From assembly GCF_024506395.1 (NCBI RefSeq), contig NZ_JANIBO010000006.1, forward strand, positions 1 to 64,000: a stretch of 64,000 nucleotides of DNA. Reading direction: 5' to 3'. This document shows positions 49,060 through 59,510 of this stretch, in pieces; positions within the stretch are counted from its first letter, which is position 1; the number at the start of each line of letters is the position of its first letter. The notes below the pieces were generated by a model. That model was not told the DNA's origin, did no database searches, and worked only from the letters and a program-made list of their open reading frames with translations. The stretch comes from Cetobacterium sp. NK01. GTDB lineage: Bacteria; Fusobacteriota; Fusobacteriia; Fusobacteriales; Fusobacteriaceae. Position numbers and translations under genes: made by a program.

Positions 49060-52000
49060 ATGAATTTTACAGAGGACGAATTAGAAGCAGCCTATCTTGA
49101 AATATTGGAAGATTTGGGATGGGAATGTATTGATGGTAGAAAATTAGAAAGAGATGACTACCATTCAGTAGTATTAGAAGAGAATTTAAGAGAAGCAGTT
49201 TATAACATAAATAAAGATATGCCAACCTCTACTAAAGAGGAAGCTATTAGAAAAGTAAAACAGCTTTCATATCCTAACTTGATTAAGAGTAATGAAGAGT
49301 TTCATAGTATGCTAGTCAATGGAGTGGATGTAGGAGAGTATAAAGACAAAGATGGGAACAAACGTTCTGGTGGAAAAGTATATTTAATAGATTTTAAAAA
49401 TATTAAAAAAAATGAGTTTCAAGCTATAAATCAATTTACAATAGTGGGAAACACTAAACGTAGACCAGATATAATACTATTTATCAATGGATTACCTCTT
49501 GTAGTTATAGAGTTAAAATCTCTAAGTAATGACAACGTAGGTATAAAAGAAGCATATACTCAAATTGAAAGATACAAATATGAGATTACAGATCTTTTTA
49601 AATATAACTCTTTTATCGTTATAAGTGATGGAGTTAATGCAAAAGCTGGAACTATATCATCAAGTGAAGAAAGATACATGAGCTTTAGAAGTATTGATGG
49701 AATTACAATAGCAGATACAAACTCTTTAATGATGGAAGTTTTAACTCGTGGAATGTTATCTAAGGAAAGAGTATTAGAATTAACTCATGACTATATCCTG
49801 TTTCTTCAAAGTAAAAACGAAAAAATAAAGATATTAGCTCAGTATCACCAGTTCTTTGCCATAAAAAAAGCACTGGAAAAGACAGCAGATGCTCGTAGCA
49901 ATGATGGAAAAATCGGTGTTGTTTGGCATACTCAAGGTAGTGGAAAATCTCTAACTATGACATTTTATACAGGGCAACTTATGAAAAAGTTTAACAATCC
50001 AACAGTTATAGTTTTAACTGATAGAAATGATTTGGACAATCAACTTTTCGGAACGTTCTCAAAAGCTCAAAGTTATCTAATAGAGACACCAAAACAAGCA
50101 GATGATAAAGATAGATTAAAAGAACTACTAAATGTAAGTAGTGGTGGAATAATATTCTCTACAATTCAGAAGTTTGCTCCTAAAGCTGGAGAAGTTGTAG
50201 AAGCTATTAGTACTAGAAATGACATATATATTATAGCCGATGAGGCTCATAGATCGCAGTATGGATTAGATGCTAAAATGGATGCAGATGGAAACAGTAA
50301 ATACGGGTATGCTAAACATATTCGTGATGCACTTCCCAATGCAAACTATATTGGATTTACAGGAACTCCTATAGACTTTGATGATAAATCTACAACTGCT
50401 GTATTTGGTGACTATATAGATACTTACGATATGACAAGAGCTGTTGAAGATGGAGCTACTGTTAAAATCTATTATGAAAATAGATTTATAAAGCTAGACA
50501 TTCCATATCCTGTTTTATCTGAACTTGATGGTGACTTTGAAGAGATTATGGAAGGTCAAGAAGAAATGACTGTTGAACGTACCAAAAAAGATATTACAAA
50601 AATGGAAGCTATTATTGGTTCTCAAAATAGAATAAGAACTTTGGCTCAGGATTTCATAGAACACTGGGAGATGAAAAAATAACTCTTTTGGAAAATGTAT
50701 GATAGTAGCTATGTCTCGTAAAATATGTGTGGATTTATATAATGAGATTGTAAGTTTAAGACCAGAGTGGCACAATGAAGATAAAGCTAAAGGTAAAATA
50801 AAAGTTGTTATGACAAGTGATATTAGTAAAGACCCTATGGAGTTTAAGCAACACTTTACAACAAAACAGGAAAGAGAAGAGCTCGCTAATAGAATGAAAG
50901 ATGACAGTGATGAGTTAGAGATTGTTATAGTTCGTGATATGTGGCTAACAGGGTTTGACGTTCCATCAATGCATACTATGTATATTGATAAACCTATGGT
51001 AGGGCATAACTTAATGCAAGCTATTGCAAGGGTAAATAGAGTATACAAAGATAAAAGTGGTGGCTTAGTTGTAGACTATATTGGAATAGGAGATGCACTT
51101 AAAAAAGCACTAAGACAATATACAGCAAACGATCAAAAGACAACAGGAGTAGATACAGAAAAAGCTGTGGCACTTATGATTGAACACTATGAGATTGTAA
51201 AAGAGATATTCCATCACTTTGATTATTCAAAATATAAAAGTGATAGTGCTTTAGAGCGTGCTAGAATTATTATAGAGGGGATGGATTACATCTTAGGTTT
51301 TGAAAATGATGAACCTGGAATTAAGAAAAGATTTATTGATAATGTTTTAGCACTGGCTAAGGCTCATTCTCTATGTATAACAACTCGTGATGGACAGGCT
51401 TTAAATGAGGAGATAAGTTACTTTAAAGCTGTTAAAGCTAGTGTTATTAAATTAGAAACTGAGGATAAAGATAATCCTAAAAAACTAACTCAGGCTCAGA
51501 TAAATGAAAAAATAGCTTCACTTATGGCTAAGACAATTATATCTGAAGATGTTATAGATGTTTATTCAGAGTTAGGACTTGATAATCCAGATATATCTAT
51601 TCTTTCAGATGAGTTTTTAAAAGAGGTTGAGAAGATAAAGTATAAAAACTTAGCTGTTGAGATGTTAAGAAAGCTAATAGAGGGTAAGATTAAATACTCT
51701 AGTAGAAAAAATCTAGTAGTAGCTGAGAAGTTCTCAGAAAGACTTCAAAAGGCTATGAGTTCTTATAGAAATAAGGCTTTAACAAGTTTAGAGATAATGG
51801 AAGAACTTATAAAGATGGCTAAGGAGTTTATGGAGACTCATAAAGAGGGAGATTCACTTGGTTTAACAGAGGATGAGGTAGCTTTCTATGATGCTTTAAC
51901 TCGTGATGAAAAAGTAAAAGAGATGTTAGGTGACGATATACTGGTACAGATAACAAAAGAGCTGACAGAGACTATTAAGAAAAGTATGACTATAGATTGG

Positions 52001-52147
52001 TATGATAAAGAGAGTGTACAAGCTCAAATGAGAAGATCTATAAGAAGACTTCTTAAAAAATTTGGTTATCCTCCAGAAGATACAGAGGATGCAACAGAAC
52101 TTGTGTTAAAACAAGCTAAGGTAATGTGTGAAGAGAGTAATATTTAA
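49060..52147 (+). pseudogene. hsdR: Type I restriction endonuclease subunit R, one frameshift in this copy
   Basis: About 1029 aa when the frame is restored, typical for HsdR. One shift near 50674 (A run). Unit 1 is intact at that place, so the real gene is probably whole. The N-terminal nuclease domain has RRPDIILFINGLPLVVIELKS near 135-152 (PD...ExK). The motor has Walker A GSGKS at about 293, DEAH at about 394, FTGTP near 424, and [18 protein letters not shown] near 645. The C-terminal helical domain binds the MS core. It translocates DNA with ATP and cuts far from unmethylated sites. RBS GGGGG lies 6 bases before the ATG. Last gene of the operon; a terminator follows. Confidence 0.93.
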
Positions 52148-52153
52148 GTTAAA

Positions 52154-52190
52154 AAAAGAGGTCTTCCTTGCGGTTGGCCTCTTTTCTTAG
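52154..52190 (+). terminator. Terminator of the hsd operon
   Basis: AAAAGAGG/CCTCTTTT stem with T-rich tail, as at 22064-22100. Confidence 0.85.
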
Positions 52191-52307
52191 TGAGTAGTTT
52201 AAATTTAAAATATTAAAAGTTTCAGTTGGTTTTATTATACAACAAATGTTACTCGTTTGTATAAAATTTAATTGGACTATATTTCATCAACAATTGATCA
52301 CAAAAGT

Positions 52308-52320
52308 AGACGAACCGTCT
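52308..52320. repeat. Palindrome AGACGAACCGTCT
   Basis: Unit-2 copy of 22218-22230. Confidence 0.7.
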
Positions 52321-52527
52321 CATCTTATTCATTAAAATTCAATTTATATTTCTAATCAATTCTAAACTATAGTTTTAAACGTCTCTAAACCTTACAGTTT
52401 TAATTTTAACAATAGTCCAGCCGTTTTTAGCTATATTTTTACACCTGAAATTAATACCCATCTTATTTTCAATTTCAAAAGCTTTAATTCATATCTTTGA
52501 TTTTTCTTCAAAAAAAATCTTATCATG

Positions 52528-52540
52528 AGACGAACCGTCT
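52528..52540. repeat. Palindrome AGACGAACCGTCT nested in a longer inverted repeat
   Basis: Unit-2 copy of 22438-22450, with TATCATGA/TCATGATA outer arms. Confidence 0.65.
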
Positions 52541-52644
52541 ACCTCATATTTTTTCATGATAAAATGCTCAATTACATCTCTAATTCATGCAATTCACGTG
52601 ATTTTTAAATAATCAACTTTGTTCCTGAAGGTGCAGAGCCAATT

Positions 52645-53706
52645 ATGAAATCATTAGAGTTCGCACAAGAATTAACTAAGAACTTATCAGAAACATTAAT
52701 CGTTTGGGGAGTTAAGCCACCTGAGTCTAACGATCCAGAAGAGTTAATCAAATATGCAAATGCTTTAGTTGAGTTACCTAAATTCAAAAGAGGATTTAAA
52801 AAGAGACTATCTGCATCTAAAGAGATTGACTTAGGAATGTTCTTATCGGTTGTAGTAGGTTCTCAAAAAGTTAATGGTATTGGTGGAGTTTCTAACTTCC
52901 CTCAAGTTAGAGTTTTCGATTATGAAAGAACTAACGGTGGAGCTGGAGAAGTAAAACCATTCACTGACAAGTTATTTGTTGAGTACACTGATGCTTTCAG
53001 AACTGGTATGAACGTTGAGTTAAGAACTTATGTTGGTGTTAAAGCTGTTGTGTTAAAAGCTAGAGTTTTATCTGCTAAAATTGTTTTAGGAAAAACTATG
53101 ATAACTTTAGATACAATGATTGATACTGCAATGTTCGACTTAAACGGATTTGATGTTATGATCGCAAATGTTGATTCTAAAGATAGAACTGGTTCTTACA
53201 CTGCTGCTGTATTTGCTGTTAAAGCATACGGTGAGAAAGATAGATCGCCAGTTGCACAAGAATTACCTGGTGCGTGTGATATTAACTTCCCTGGAGAAGC
53301 TCAAAGAATCTTATTAGCTAACAGATTCACTGTTGTTAATGTTGATCCTGTATCTGGAAAAGGAATAGTTGTTGATTGTCCTCTAATGACAAGAATCGAC
53401 TCTGACTTCAAAGAAAGATCGCAAATCGGTTGTGTACTGTACTTCCTGAAGAGATTAAGAGAAGTTGCTAACTCGAAGAAAGGTAAGAAGTTCCCTCAGA
53501 AAGAGCAAAAGGTTCTATTCGAAGATGAAATGAGAGACATCTTCAAGAATGAATTACCTCTAGCTGACGCTATCATATCTAAGTTTGAGTTCTTAGCTGA
53601 CATGTCTAAATTAGATTCTAAAGGATTCTTATCAGTTAAGTTCAAAGTAGTAGATACTAAGAAATTCAAAACTGCTGAGTTCTCTGGTGGATTAGCAAAA
53701 TTATAA
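52645..53706 (+). CDS. Phage tail-sheath-like protein, probably 5'-truncated, 353 aa
   Basis: Intact only here. The C-terminal 135 residues follow the pattern of contractile-tail sheath proteins: LLANRFTVVNVDPVSGKGIVV, then a conserved Thr-Arg step, then IGCVLYFLKRLREVA, and LADAIISKFEFLADMSKLDSKGFLSVKFKVVDT. The middle is rich in beta strands (FTDKLFVEYTDAFRTGMNVELR). Sheath proteins are usually longer, and the frame stays open upstream of ATG 52645 (FVPEGAEP), with no good RBS, so the 5' end seems lost. Codon choice favours TTC, AAC and GAC, unlike the neighbouring hsd genes, which indicates recent transfer from a phage-like source. The sheath assignment is pattern-based and uncertain. It is followed by a terminator and a second phage-like gene. 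Confidence 0.5.
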   Translation: MKSLEFAQELTKNLSETLIVWGVKPPESNDPEELIKYANALVELPKFKRGFKKRLSASKEIDLGMFLSVVVGSQKVNGIGGVSNFPQVRVFDYERTNGGAGEVKPFTDKLFVEYTDAFRTGMNVELRTYVGVKAVVLKARVLSAKIVLGKTMITLDTMIDTAMFDLNGFDVMIANVDSKDRTGSYTAAVFAVKAYGEKDRSPVAQELPGACDINFPGEAQRILLANRFTVVNVDPVSGKGIVVDCPLMTRIDSDFKERSQIGCVLYFLKRLREVANSKKGKKFPQKEQKVLFEDEMRDIFKNELPLADAIISKFEFLADMSKLDSKGFLSVKFKVVDTKKFKTAEFSGGLAKL

Positions 53707-53718
53707 TATTTGAAAAGT

Positions 53719-53750
53719 AGGTGTTGGCTGGGTTCAGCACCTCTTTTTTT
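53719..53750 (+). terminator. Terminator between the two phage-like genes
   Basis: AGGTGTTG/CAGCACCT stem with an eight-T run, as at 23628-23657. Confidence 0.82.
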
Positions 53751-53765
53751 AACAAAGGAGACAAT

Positions 53766-54110
53766 ATGGAAAACTTTTTCGATTATACGATAAGTGGTTT
53801 AGACGTTAAAACATATGTGCTTTTCAGAAGAGGATATATGAGCGACGTTGCTGGTTACAAAGGCGGACAGCAAGTAACTGGTCCCAATAGACAAACTGTT
53901 AGATTAGATGGTGACTGGGTAGCATATAAAGTTGGTATGCTAAGAATGTTACAATTCTCGCTACAGTTAGACGTTAAGGAAATCAATACTATGTCTGCTA
54001 CTAATGCACAAGGTCTTGCAAAAGGTAGAAGCATAGTAAACGGTAGAGCTGTATTCAGAAACACTGCTGTTGATACTTTGTCTGATTTGAAGAACGGCAT
54101 GTTAGTTTAA
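53766..54110 (+). CDS. Possible phage structural protein, 114 aa
   Basis: Identical to 23673-24017, where it is described. AAAGGAG lies 5 bases before the ATG. Confidence 0.6.
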   Translation: MENFFDYTISGLDVKTYVLFRRGYMSDVAGYKGGQQVTGPNRQTVRLDGDWVAYKVGMLRMLQFSLQLDVKEINTMSATNAQGLAKGRSIVNGRAVFRNTAVDTLSDLKNGMLV

Positions 54111-54221
54111 TTGCAAGTAAAGATGGTAGCCAAATGCGAAGAAGGGTTTATAAAATCAATAAATACAATACTTTTTAAGCCATTTCTCTCAATTTAAATC
54201 AGCAATTAAACTAACATGCCG
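54095..54221. repeat. Perfect 20-bp inverted repeat overlapping the 3' end of the 114-aa gene
   Basis: Arms 54095-54114 and 54202-54221, as at 24002-24128. Confidence 0.85.
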
Positions 54222-54253
54222 CAATTTTTTTGAAATTGAAATATAGCTTTTCA

Positions 54254-54523
54254 GTTTATAATCAATTTTAACCTATGTACAAATGTGTATAAGTAATTTT
54301 TAATCGTAATTGCGTTTATAATCGATTTTAAAGGTATATAAGCTCGTTTAAATGGATTTTAAAACAAGATTTAGATTGAAGTTTCTATAATTTCAAAAAA
54401 CTTAAATTTTTATATAAAAATATCTTATTACAATTTGGGAAATTTAAATTAGGTTTTTATTTACATGAAATTAAAAAATTTTTCTTTTAAATACTTTTAA
54501 ATATTTTTAAATACTTTTAATAG
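54254..54523. other. A+T-rich replication-origin region
   Basis: Unit-2 copy of 24161-24430; tandem CTTTTAAATA 10-mers at 54484-54523. Confidence 0.7.
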
Positions 54524-54561
54524 TGTCGATTTACATCAATTATAGAGGAAGTTGAGATGGT

Positions 54562-54743
54562 ATAAGGTAACCTAATGACTACTATAAGGTAACCTAATGA
54601 CTAATATAAGGTAACCTAATGACTACTATAAGGTAACCTAATGACTACTAAAGGTATATTTAGTAATTGACAAGTTACCTTTCAAGGTGCTATTCTTTGA
54701 TTGATAAATATTTTCATATAAGAAAGGTAACCTAATGACTACT
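54562..54743 (+). repeat. Iterons: four tandem 22-bp repeats plus a fifth next to rep
   Basis: Unit-2 copy of 24469-24650: tandem block 54562-54649 and fifth copy 54722-54743. Confidence 0.92.
54667..54696 (+). promoter_or_regulatory. rep promoter with embedded inverted half-iteron
   Basis: TTGACA, 18 bases, TATTCT, as at 24574-24603. Confidence 0.55.
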
Positions 54744-54773
54744 ATTAAAGTAAATTGTAAAAAGGGGGAGCGA

Positions 54774-55843
54774 ATGGACTTAATTAAATATCATAATGAT
54801 ATTAATAAATTGAAGTTGGGGAATTTTACAACAAAAGAATTAGATGTATTTTTTAGTCTATTATTAAAGTCTAGAGATGAAAAAACTAAAGATATAATAA
54901 TATCTTACTCTGAAATTAAAGAGTTAATACAAGAAGAACAAAACCAAGCTAGACTAACTAATTATATAAGAGGAGTATCAAGAAAATTAAAAGAATTAAA
55001 TCAAGAGATAGAATTACCAAATGGGGACATAGTTATTTTTGGGTTGTTTGATGTTATAACAATAAAACCAAAGGATAAAAGTATAGTCTTTTCAGTAAAT
55101 GAAATATTTAAATATATGATAGATGATTTAGTAAAAAATTTTACAATGTTTGATTTAAGAGAGCTTGTGAGTTTAAAAGGAATATATCCTAAAACATTGT
55201 TTAGACTATTAAAACAATGGGAGAGTACAGGAGAATATATTGTAAAAATAAATGAGTTTAGAGAAATAATGGGCATTCCTAACACTTATTTGATGAAAAA
55301 TATAAGGCAAAAGATTTTTAAACCTTGTTTAGAAGAATTGGGAAAAAACTTTGAAAGATTAGAACTTAAAGAATTGAAAAAAGGAAGAAATGTTGAAACG
55401 TTAGTTTTCACCTGGAAAGCTAAAAAGAAAAAGCAAGTTGAACAAAATTCAGTTATAAAGAAAAAGCAATTCTTAGGGGAAAAGGATTTGAAAGAATATC
55501 AAGATCAAAGCCAAGAGAGAAAAGAAAATAAATTAGTAAATCAAGTAGAAAAAATAGATAAAATTAAAATATCTAAAGCTGACTATGAAGAATTATATAA
55601 AAAATACCTGGAAGAAAATAGAGAAACACATAATCCGTTTATAAAAAAGGTTTTGATATAGCTAATAAATCTAAATATGAAATTGTAGAGTTTGAACAAC
55701 CTAAATTAGAGCAGACAAAAATATATACAGTTGAGGATATTCCTAAAGAGAAACTTTTGGATAAAAACGGCAATAAACTAAGAGGTATGTTACTAAATAA
55801 CAGAGTAAACAAAATATTAAAAGAAATGAATGCTACGGTATAA
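54774..55843 (+). pseudogene. rep: Rep_3-family replication initiator, frame broken in this copy
   Basis: One A is missing near 55649, so the last 65 codons are out of frame. The copies also differ near 55137 (Asn here, Ile-Phe context with Lys-Ile in unit 1). Intact at 24681-25751. Confidence 0.9.
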
Positions 55844-55859
55844 CGCAAATGTATGAATC

Positions 55860-56022
55860 GTATACTACACTGAAATGTATTGAAAAATCTAGATATAGTA
55901 GTATTATATCCTAAGGGTAGTATATGAATTTTTACTAAAAGAAGAAAACATTCGAAAACCCTTAGAAAAAAGATTGTGTGTAATTCAGTTATGTTAATAG
56001 TATACTACTTCGAAAAGTATTG
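55860..56022. repeat. Pair of 23-bp direct repeats with central dyad
   Basis: Unit-2 copy of 25768-25930 (55860-55882 and 56000-56022). Confidence 0.6.
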
Positions 56023-56086
56023 GAATTATTGCCTGTAACTATGATATATTATAGCTAGACTATATCATTAAGGGGGACCGTCAACA

Positions 56087-56572
56087 ATGCAACCAGCTAC
56101 GAGAAAAAAAATAAATGAGATTCAAGAAATGATTAACAATGGGGTTGAAGAAAAAGAAATTATAAAAACAAAGTTTAGAAGCAGTCCTAAATCTTATAAA
56201 GAATGGATAGAAAAGTTTGGGAATCATTTAGTTAGAGAAAACCTAGAAGTAACTATACAGCATGAAGGGATAGAAAATCAAATAGAGTTTATACCAACAA
56301 CTAAAGACCTTGAAAAGCTAAAGAGTTTGTTGGATAATGCTGATAGTTTGTTAGAGCTTTTGAAGAAGGATAAAGTATGTGATAAAGATGATATAAATAT
56401 ATTATATGTTCCAGATGAGTTTGTGAAGTTAGAAGATGTTAAAGTTTCAACAGTTAGACTCTCAAAGGCTATAGAAGAGAGGTTCAATAAATTTGTTGCT
56501 GATCAAAAGAGATATTCGAAAACAAGTTTGCTAAATTTAGCAATAGTAGAGTTTTTAGAAAAATATAAATAA
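56087..56572 (+). CDS. Ribbon-helix-helix DNA-binding protein, 161 aa
   Basis: Identical to 25995-26480, where it is described. Confidence 0.75.
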   Translation: MQPATRKKINEIQEMINNGVEEKEIIKTKFRSSPKSYKEWIEKFGNHLVRENLEVTIQHEGIENQIEFIPTTKDLEKLKSLLDNADSLLELLKKDKVCDKDDINILYVPDEFVKLEDVKVSTVRLSKAIEERFNKFVADQKRYSKTSLLNLAIVEFLEKYK

Positions 56573-56602
56573 AAACGGCTTTGTAAAATGCATTATAAGA
56601 GC

Positions 56603-56610
56603 CTATGAAG
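56603..56610. repeat. 8-bp target-site duplication CTATGAAG, left side of the composite
   Basis: Directly before the left end of IS2 in unit 2. Confidence 0.75.
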
Positions 56611-58060
56611 GGGAGTATACCAAATTTAGTGTAAATTAACTTCTTAGCTATCAAATTTTAAATGTCCAAATAGGCTATCTTAACTTGGGTACTTTTAAAA
56701 GTACCTATTGATAAGATAGCTTTTTTTATTTCAAATATTTCTCTAAACGACCTTCATACTCTATTGATAACATTCTTAAAATTCCTTCCCAACCTCTAAT
56801 TTTTTGATTCCATTTTTTCATAATATTTTTACTAGAAAGATAAAGAATCTTTAATAAAGCATCTTCACTAGGGTAAATAGATCTAGAATTACTAACTTTT
56901 CTAAATTGGCTATTTAAACTTTCAATTATATTAGTTGTATAAATCATCTTTCTAATTTCCATAGGAAAGTTGAAAAAAAGCGATAACTCATTCCAATTAG
57001 TATACCAACTTCTAAGAGCTGGCGCAAATTCAGGAAGGTCATTTTTCAAAGCTTCCAAAGCTTGAAATGCTGATTCCGCATTAGTAACATTGTAAATATT
57101 TTTAAGTTGTTGGGCGTAGCTTTTTCTATCTTGATAATTCATAAATCTTAATGTATTTCTAATTTGATGTACCATACAACGTTGTATTTGAGCCTCTGGA
57201 AAAATAGTTGAGATTGCGTCACCAAATCCTTTTAAACCATCAATAGACACAGTAAAAATATCCTCAACCCCTCTAGATCTTAATTCGTCTACAACTTTTA
57301 ACCAAAATTTAGAACTTTCATTCTCTCCTATTACAATACTCAAAATATCCTTTTTTCCTTCTAGGTCTATTCCTAAAACAACATATGCAGCTCTATTTGA
57401 AACTTTACCATTACTTTTAATATTGAAATGTATTGCATCCATGAAAACAAAAGGATAACATTTTTGTAATGGCCTATTTTTCCAAGTATCTATCTCTTCA
57501 AAAACCTTATCAGTAATTCTACTAATCTGCGACGCTGAGAACGTCAATCCATAAATCTCTTCAAGATGAGCATTAATCTCAGAAATAGTCATTCCACGCC
57601 CATACATAGAGATAATTTTATCTTCAATATCAGAAATATCTCTAGAATATTTGGGAACAATTGTTGGTTCAAATTGACCTTCCCTATCTCTAGGAATATC
57701 AACTTGAACTTTTCCAAGAGAAGTATTAACTTGCTTAGAATTGTATCCATTTCTACTGTTGGTAGTGTTGGCGCTTGATTCTCTGTCGTATTTGTCATAT
57801 CCAATAGATTCATCAAATTCAGCTTGCATCAAGATATTAACCATATCTTTAAACATACTTTTCATAAAATCTTGGGCATCATTAGCAGATTTAATCTTGT
57901 TTTCTTCAATTAATTGTTTAACAAGTGGATTTACTTCTGAATTTTTTCTAGCCATAAAAAAACCTCCTCAGTTATTAATTTAATTATACAAATTAATAGC
58001 CAAGAAGGTAAAATATATATATTCAATTTTTACAATTTACACTAAATTTGGGAAACCCTC
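56611..58060 (-). mobile_element. IS256-family insertion sequence, copy IS2
   Basis: 1450 bp, complete, same ends as IS1 and about 1% different from it. The right end is followed by GTATTACT, three bases from the stop of the second rep gene. Confidence 0.9.
56726..57955 (-). CDS. IS256-family (Mutator-type) transposase of IS2
   Basis: 409 aa and intact; differs from the IS1 transposase at residue 33 (Ser for Asn). The catalytic D173, D239 and E345 are present. See 34426-35655 for the description. With both transposases intact, the composite could still be mobile. Confidence 0.95.
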   Translation of the reverse strand: MARKNSEVNPLVKQLIEENKIKSANDAQDFMKSMFKDMVNILMQAEFDESIGYDKYDRESSANTTNSRNGYNSKQVNTSLGKVQVDIPRDREGQFEPTIVPKYSRDISDIEDKIISMYGRGMTISEINAHLEEIYGLTFSASQISRITDKVFEEIDTWKNRPLQKCYPFVFMDAIHFNIKSNGKVSNRAAYVVLGIDLEGKKDILSIVIGENESSKFWLKVVDELRSRGVEDIFTVSIDGLKGFGDAISTIFPEAQIQRCMVHQIRNTLRFMNYQDRKSYAQQLKNIYNVTNAESAFQALEALKNDLPEFAPALRSWYTNWNELSLFFNFPMEIRKMIYTTNIIESLNSQFRKVSNSRSIYPSEDALLKILYLSSKNIMKKWNQKIRGWEGILRMLSIEYEGRLEKYLK

Positions 58061-58063
58061 GTA

Positions 58064-59296
58064 TTACTCTTTAAAAAAAATAGATATCCAACTTTTAAAG
58101 TAACTAGCGTTAAACTCAGCTAAAATAATAATTTTATTGTCTTCATAAAAACTTGTTTTATTCTTATTAAGATTATTAATAAATTTACTATATGGTGAGT
58201 CATCGTTTGCTTTTAGATTATCAGAGTTCAAAACTTTAAAAAAGTTAGAAACTAAATAAGCGTGAGATAAATTGACATTGTCAATTTCTTTAAAAAGAGT
58301 ATTTTTAAACATATTAAAATCATTAATTTTGATTTTTGTATTACTTATAAGTCTATATTTCTCAGAATAAGTTTTAAGTTTTGTATTATGTTTAGTTTGA
58401 ACATAGTTGTATTTTATAGACTCTATTAAAAATTTATCAAAATTACCGTTATTATGAATAAAAGAATAATAAATATTATTTTTTAAATATTCATAACTTT
58501 TAGATTCATAATATTTTTCAATTAATTGGTTTAAATATGTAGTGTTCTCAGAATAAGGTTTAATTAAATTAAAAAGAGCACTTAAATTTTTTTCTTTGAT
58601 AGTTTCAGGAGTACTAATAATTATAAATTTTATTCCAATCACTTTACTATTATTACATAAATTTTTCTTAATTTTGTGATATTCAATTTTATAGCCAGTA
58701 AAGGTTTCAATCTCTTTTAAAGCTGGGATTAAGATACTATTTTCAAGATCATAAAATCGAGAATACTTATTTTCAAAGTCAATTATATTTTTAAGATTTT
58801 CTAGAGAAATATCTATAGTGGAATTATTATACATAGTTTTAATAAAAAGAAATAAATTTCTTGAATAAGATGAATTAAAACTTAAAAGTATATTTAATTG
58901 AAAAAGTTTAAAATCATTTTTTTCAGTATTAAAAATTTTATAAAAATCATTGTTAATATTTAATTCATAGGTATCATTATTTTTTAAGTATGAAGATATG
59001 ATACATAAAGATAATTCAAAAGAGTTAAGTTCAGATTTTTCATAAGTTATGTTAATTCGTTTAGAGGTAAATTTAGTTAAAAAAGAATCGATAGTATCAA
59101 ATTGACTTAAATTCAAAATTTTTAAAAATTTTGATTTTGTTAAAGTTATTTTTCTTAAATCCTTTTCAATTATTTCTTTTATTATATACTCTTTGAGCAA
59201 TATATCATTTTTAGAAAATCGTTTTGAAAAAGTTACCTTGCTATTCATAAATGAGTAATGTGTAAAATTTTTTTCAATAATTAGATTTTTTTTCAT
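58064..59296 (-). CDS. Second Rep_3-family replication initiator, inside the IS-bounded segment
   Basis: 410 aa from ATG 59296, with AAAGGAG 8 bases upstream. The twin winged-helix layout of Rep_3 proteins is visible: FDTIDSFLTKFTSKRINITYEKS near 67, LNILLSFNSSYSRNLFLFIKTMY near 137, ISLENLKNIIDFENKYSRFYDLENSILIPALKEIE near 165, then TGYKIEYHKIKK near 200. The long C-terminal part is Asn/Lys-rich and variable. It differs clearly from the iteron-linked Rep at 24681. I see no iterons beside it. Its stop lies 3 bases from the IS2 end, so an attached origin may have been lost. It is divergent from gfrA across 214 bases. Intact only here. Function as an active initiator is doubtful without an origin. 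Confidence 0.75.
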   Translation of the reverse strand: MKKNLIIEKNFTHYSFMNSKVTFSKRFSKNDILLKEYIIKEIIEKDLRKITLTKSKFLKILNLSQFDTIDSFLTKFTSKRINITYEKSELNSFELSLCIISSYLKNNDTYELNINNDFYKIFNTEKNDFKLFQLNILLSFNSSYSRNLFLFIKTMYNNSTIDISLENLKNIIDFENKYSRFYDLENSILIPALKEIETFTGYKIEYHKIKKNLCNNSKVIGIKFIIISTPETIKEKNLSALFNLIKPYSENTTYLNQLIEKYYESKSYEYLKNNIYYSFIHNNGNFDKFLIESIKYNYVQTKHNTKLKTYSEKYRLISNTKIKINDFNMFKNTLFKEIDNVNLSHAYLVSNFFKVLNSDNLKANDDSPYSKFINNLNKNKTSFYEDNKIIILAEFNASYFKSWISIFFKE

Positions 59297-59451
59297 TATA
59301 GTATCTCCTTTTGTTAAAAAAATAGATTAAAGTAAACGAAAAAATTATATATAAAAAAACGTGAGTATATAAAAAAACATTGATTTTACAGTAATATAAT
59401 ACCTCATTAATATCGAATAATCTAGAGAAATAAACAAAAAATATGAAAAAT

Positions 59452-59480
59452 TTGACTAAAAAAATTAAAAAAGGTATATC
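59452..59480 (+). promoter_or_regulatory. Probable gfr operon promoter
   Basis: TTGACT, 17 bases, TATATC, as at 29353-29381. Confidence 0.5.
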
Positions 59481-59510
59481 AATAATAACAATAAAAAAAG
59501 GAGGGATAAA

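Larger units (their letters stand above)
52191..52644. other. Intergenic stretch with two palindromes, no gene
   Basis: Unit-2 copy of 22101-22554. About 36 bases before ATG 52645 are open in its frame and look coding. Confidence 0.55.
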
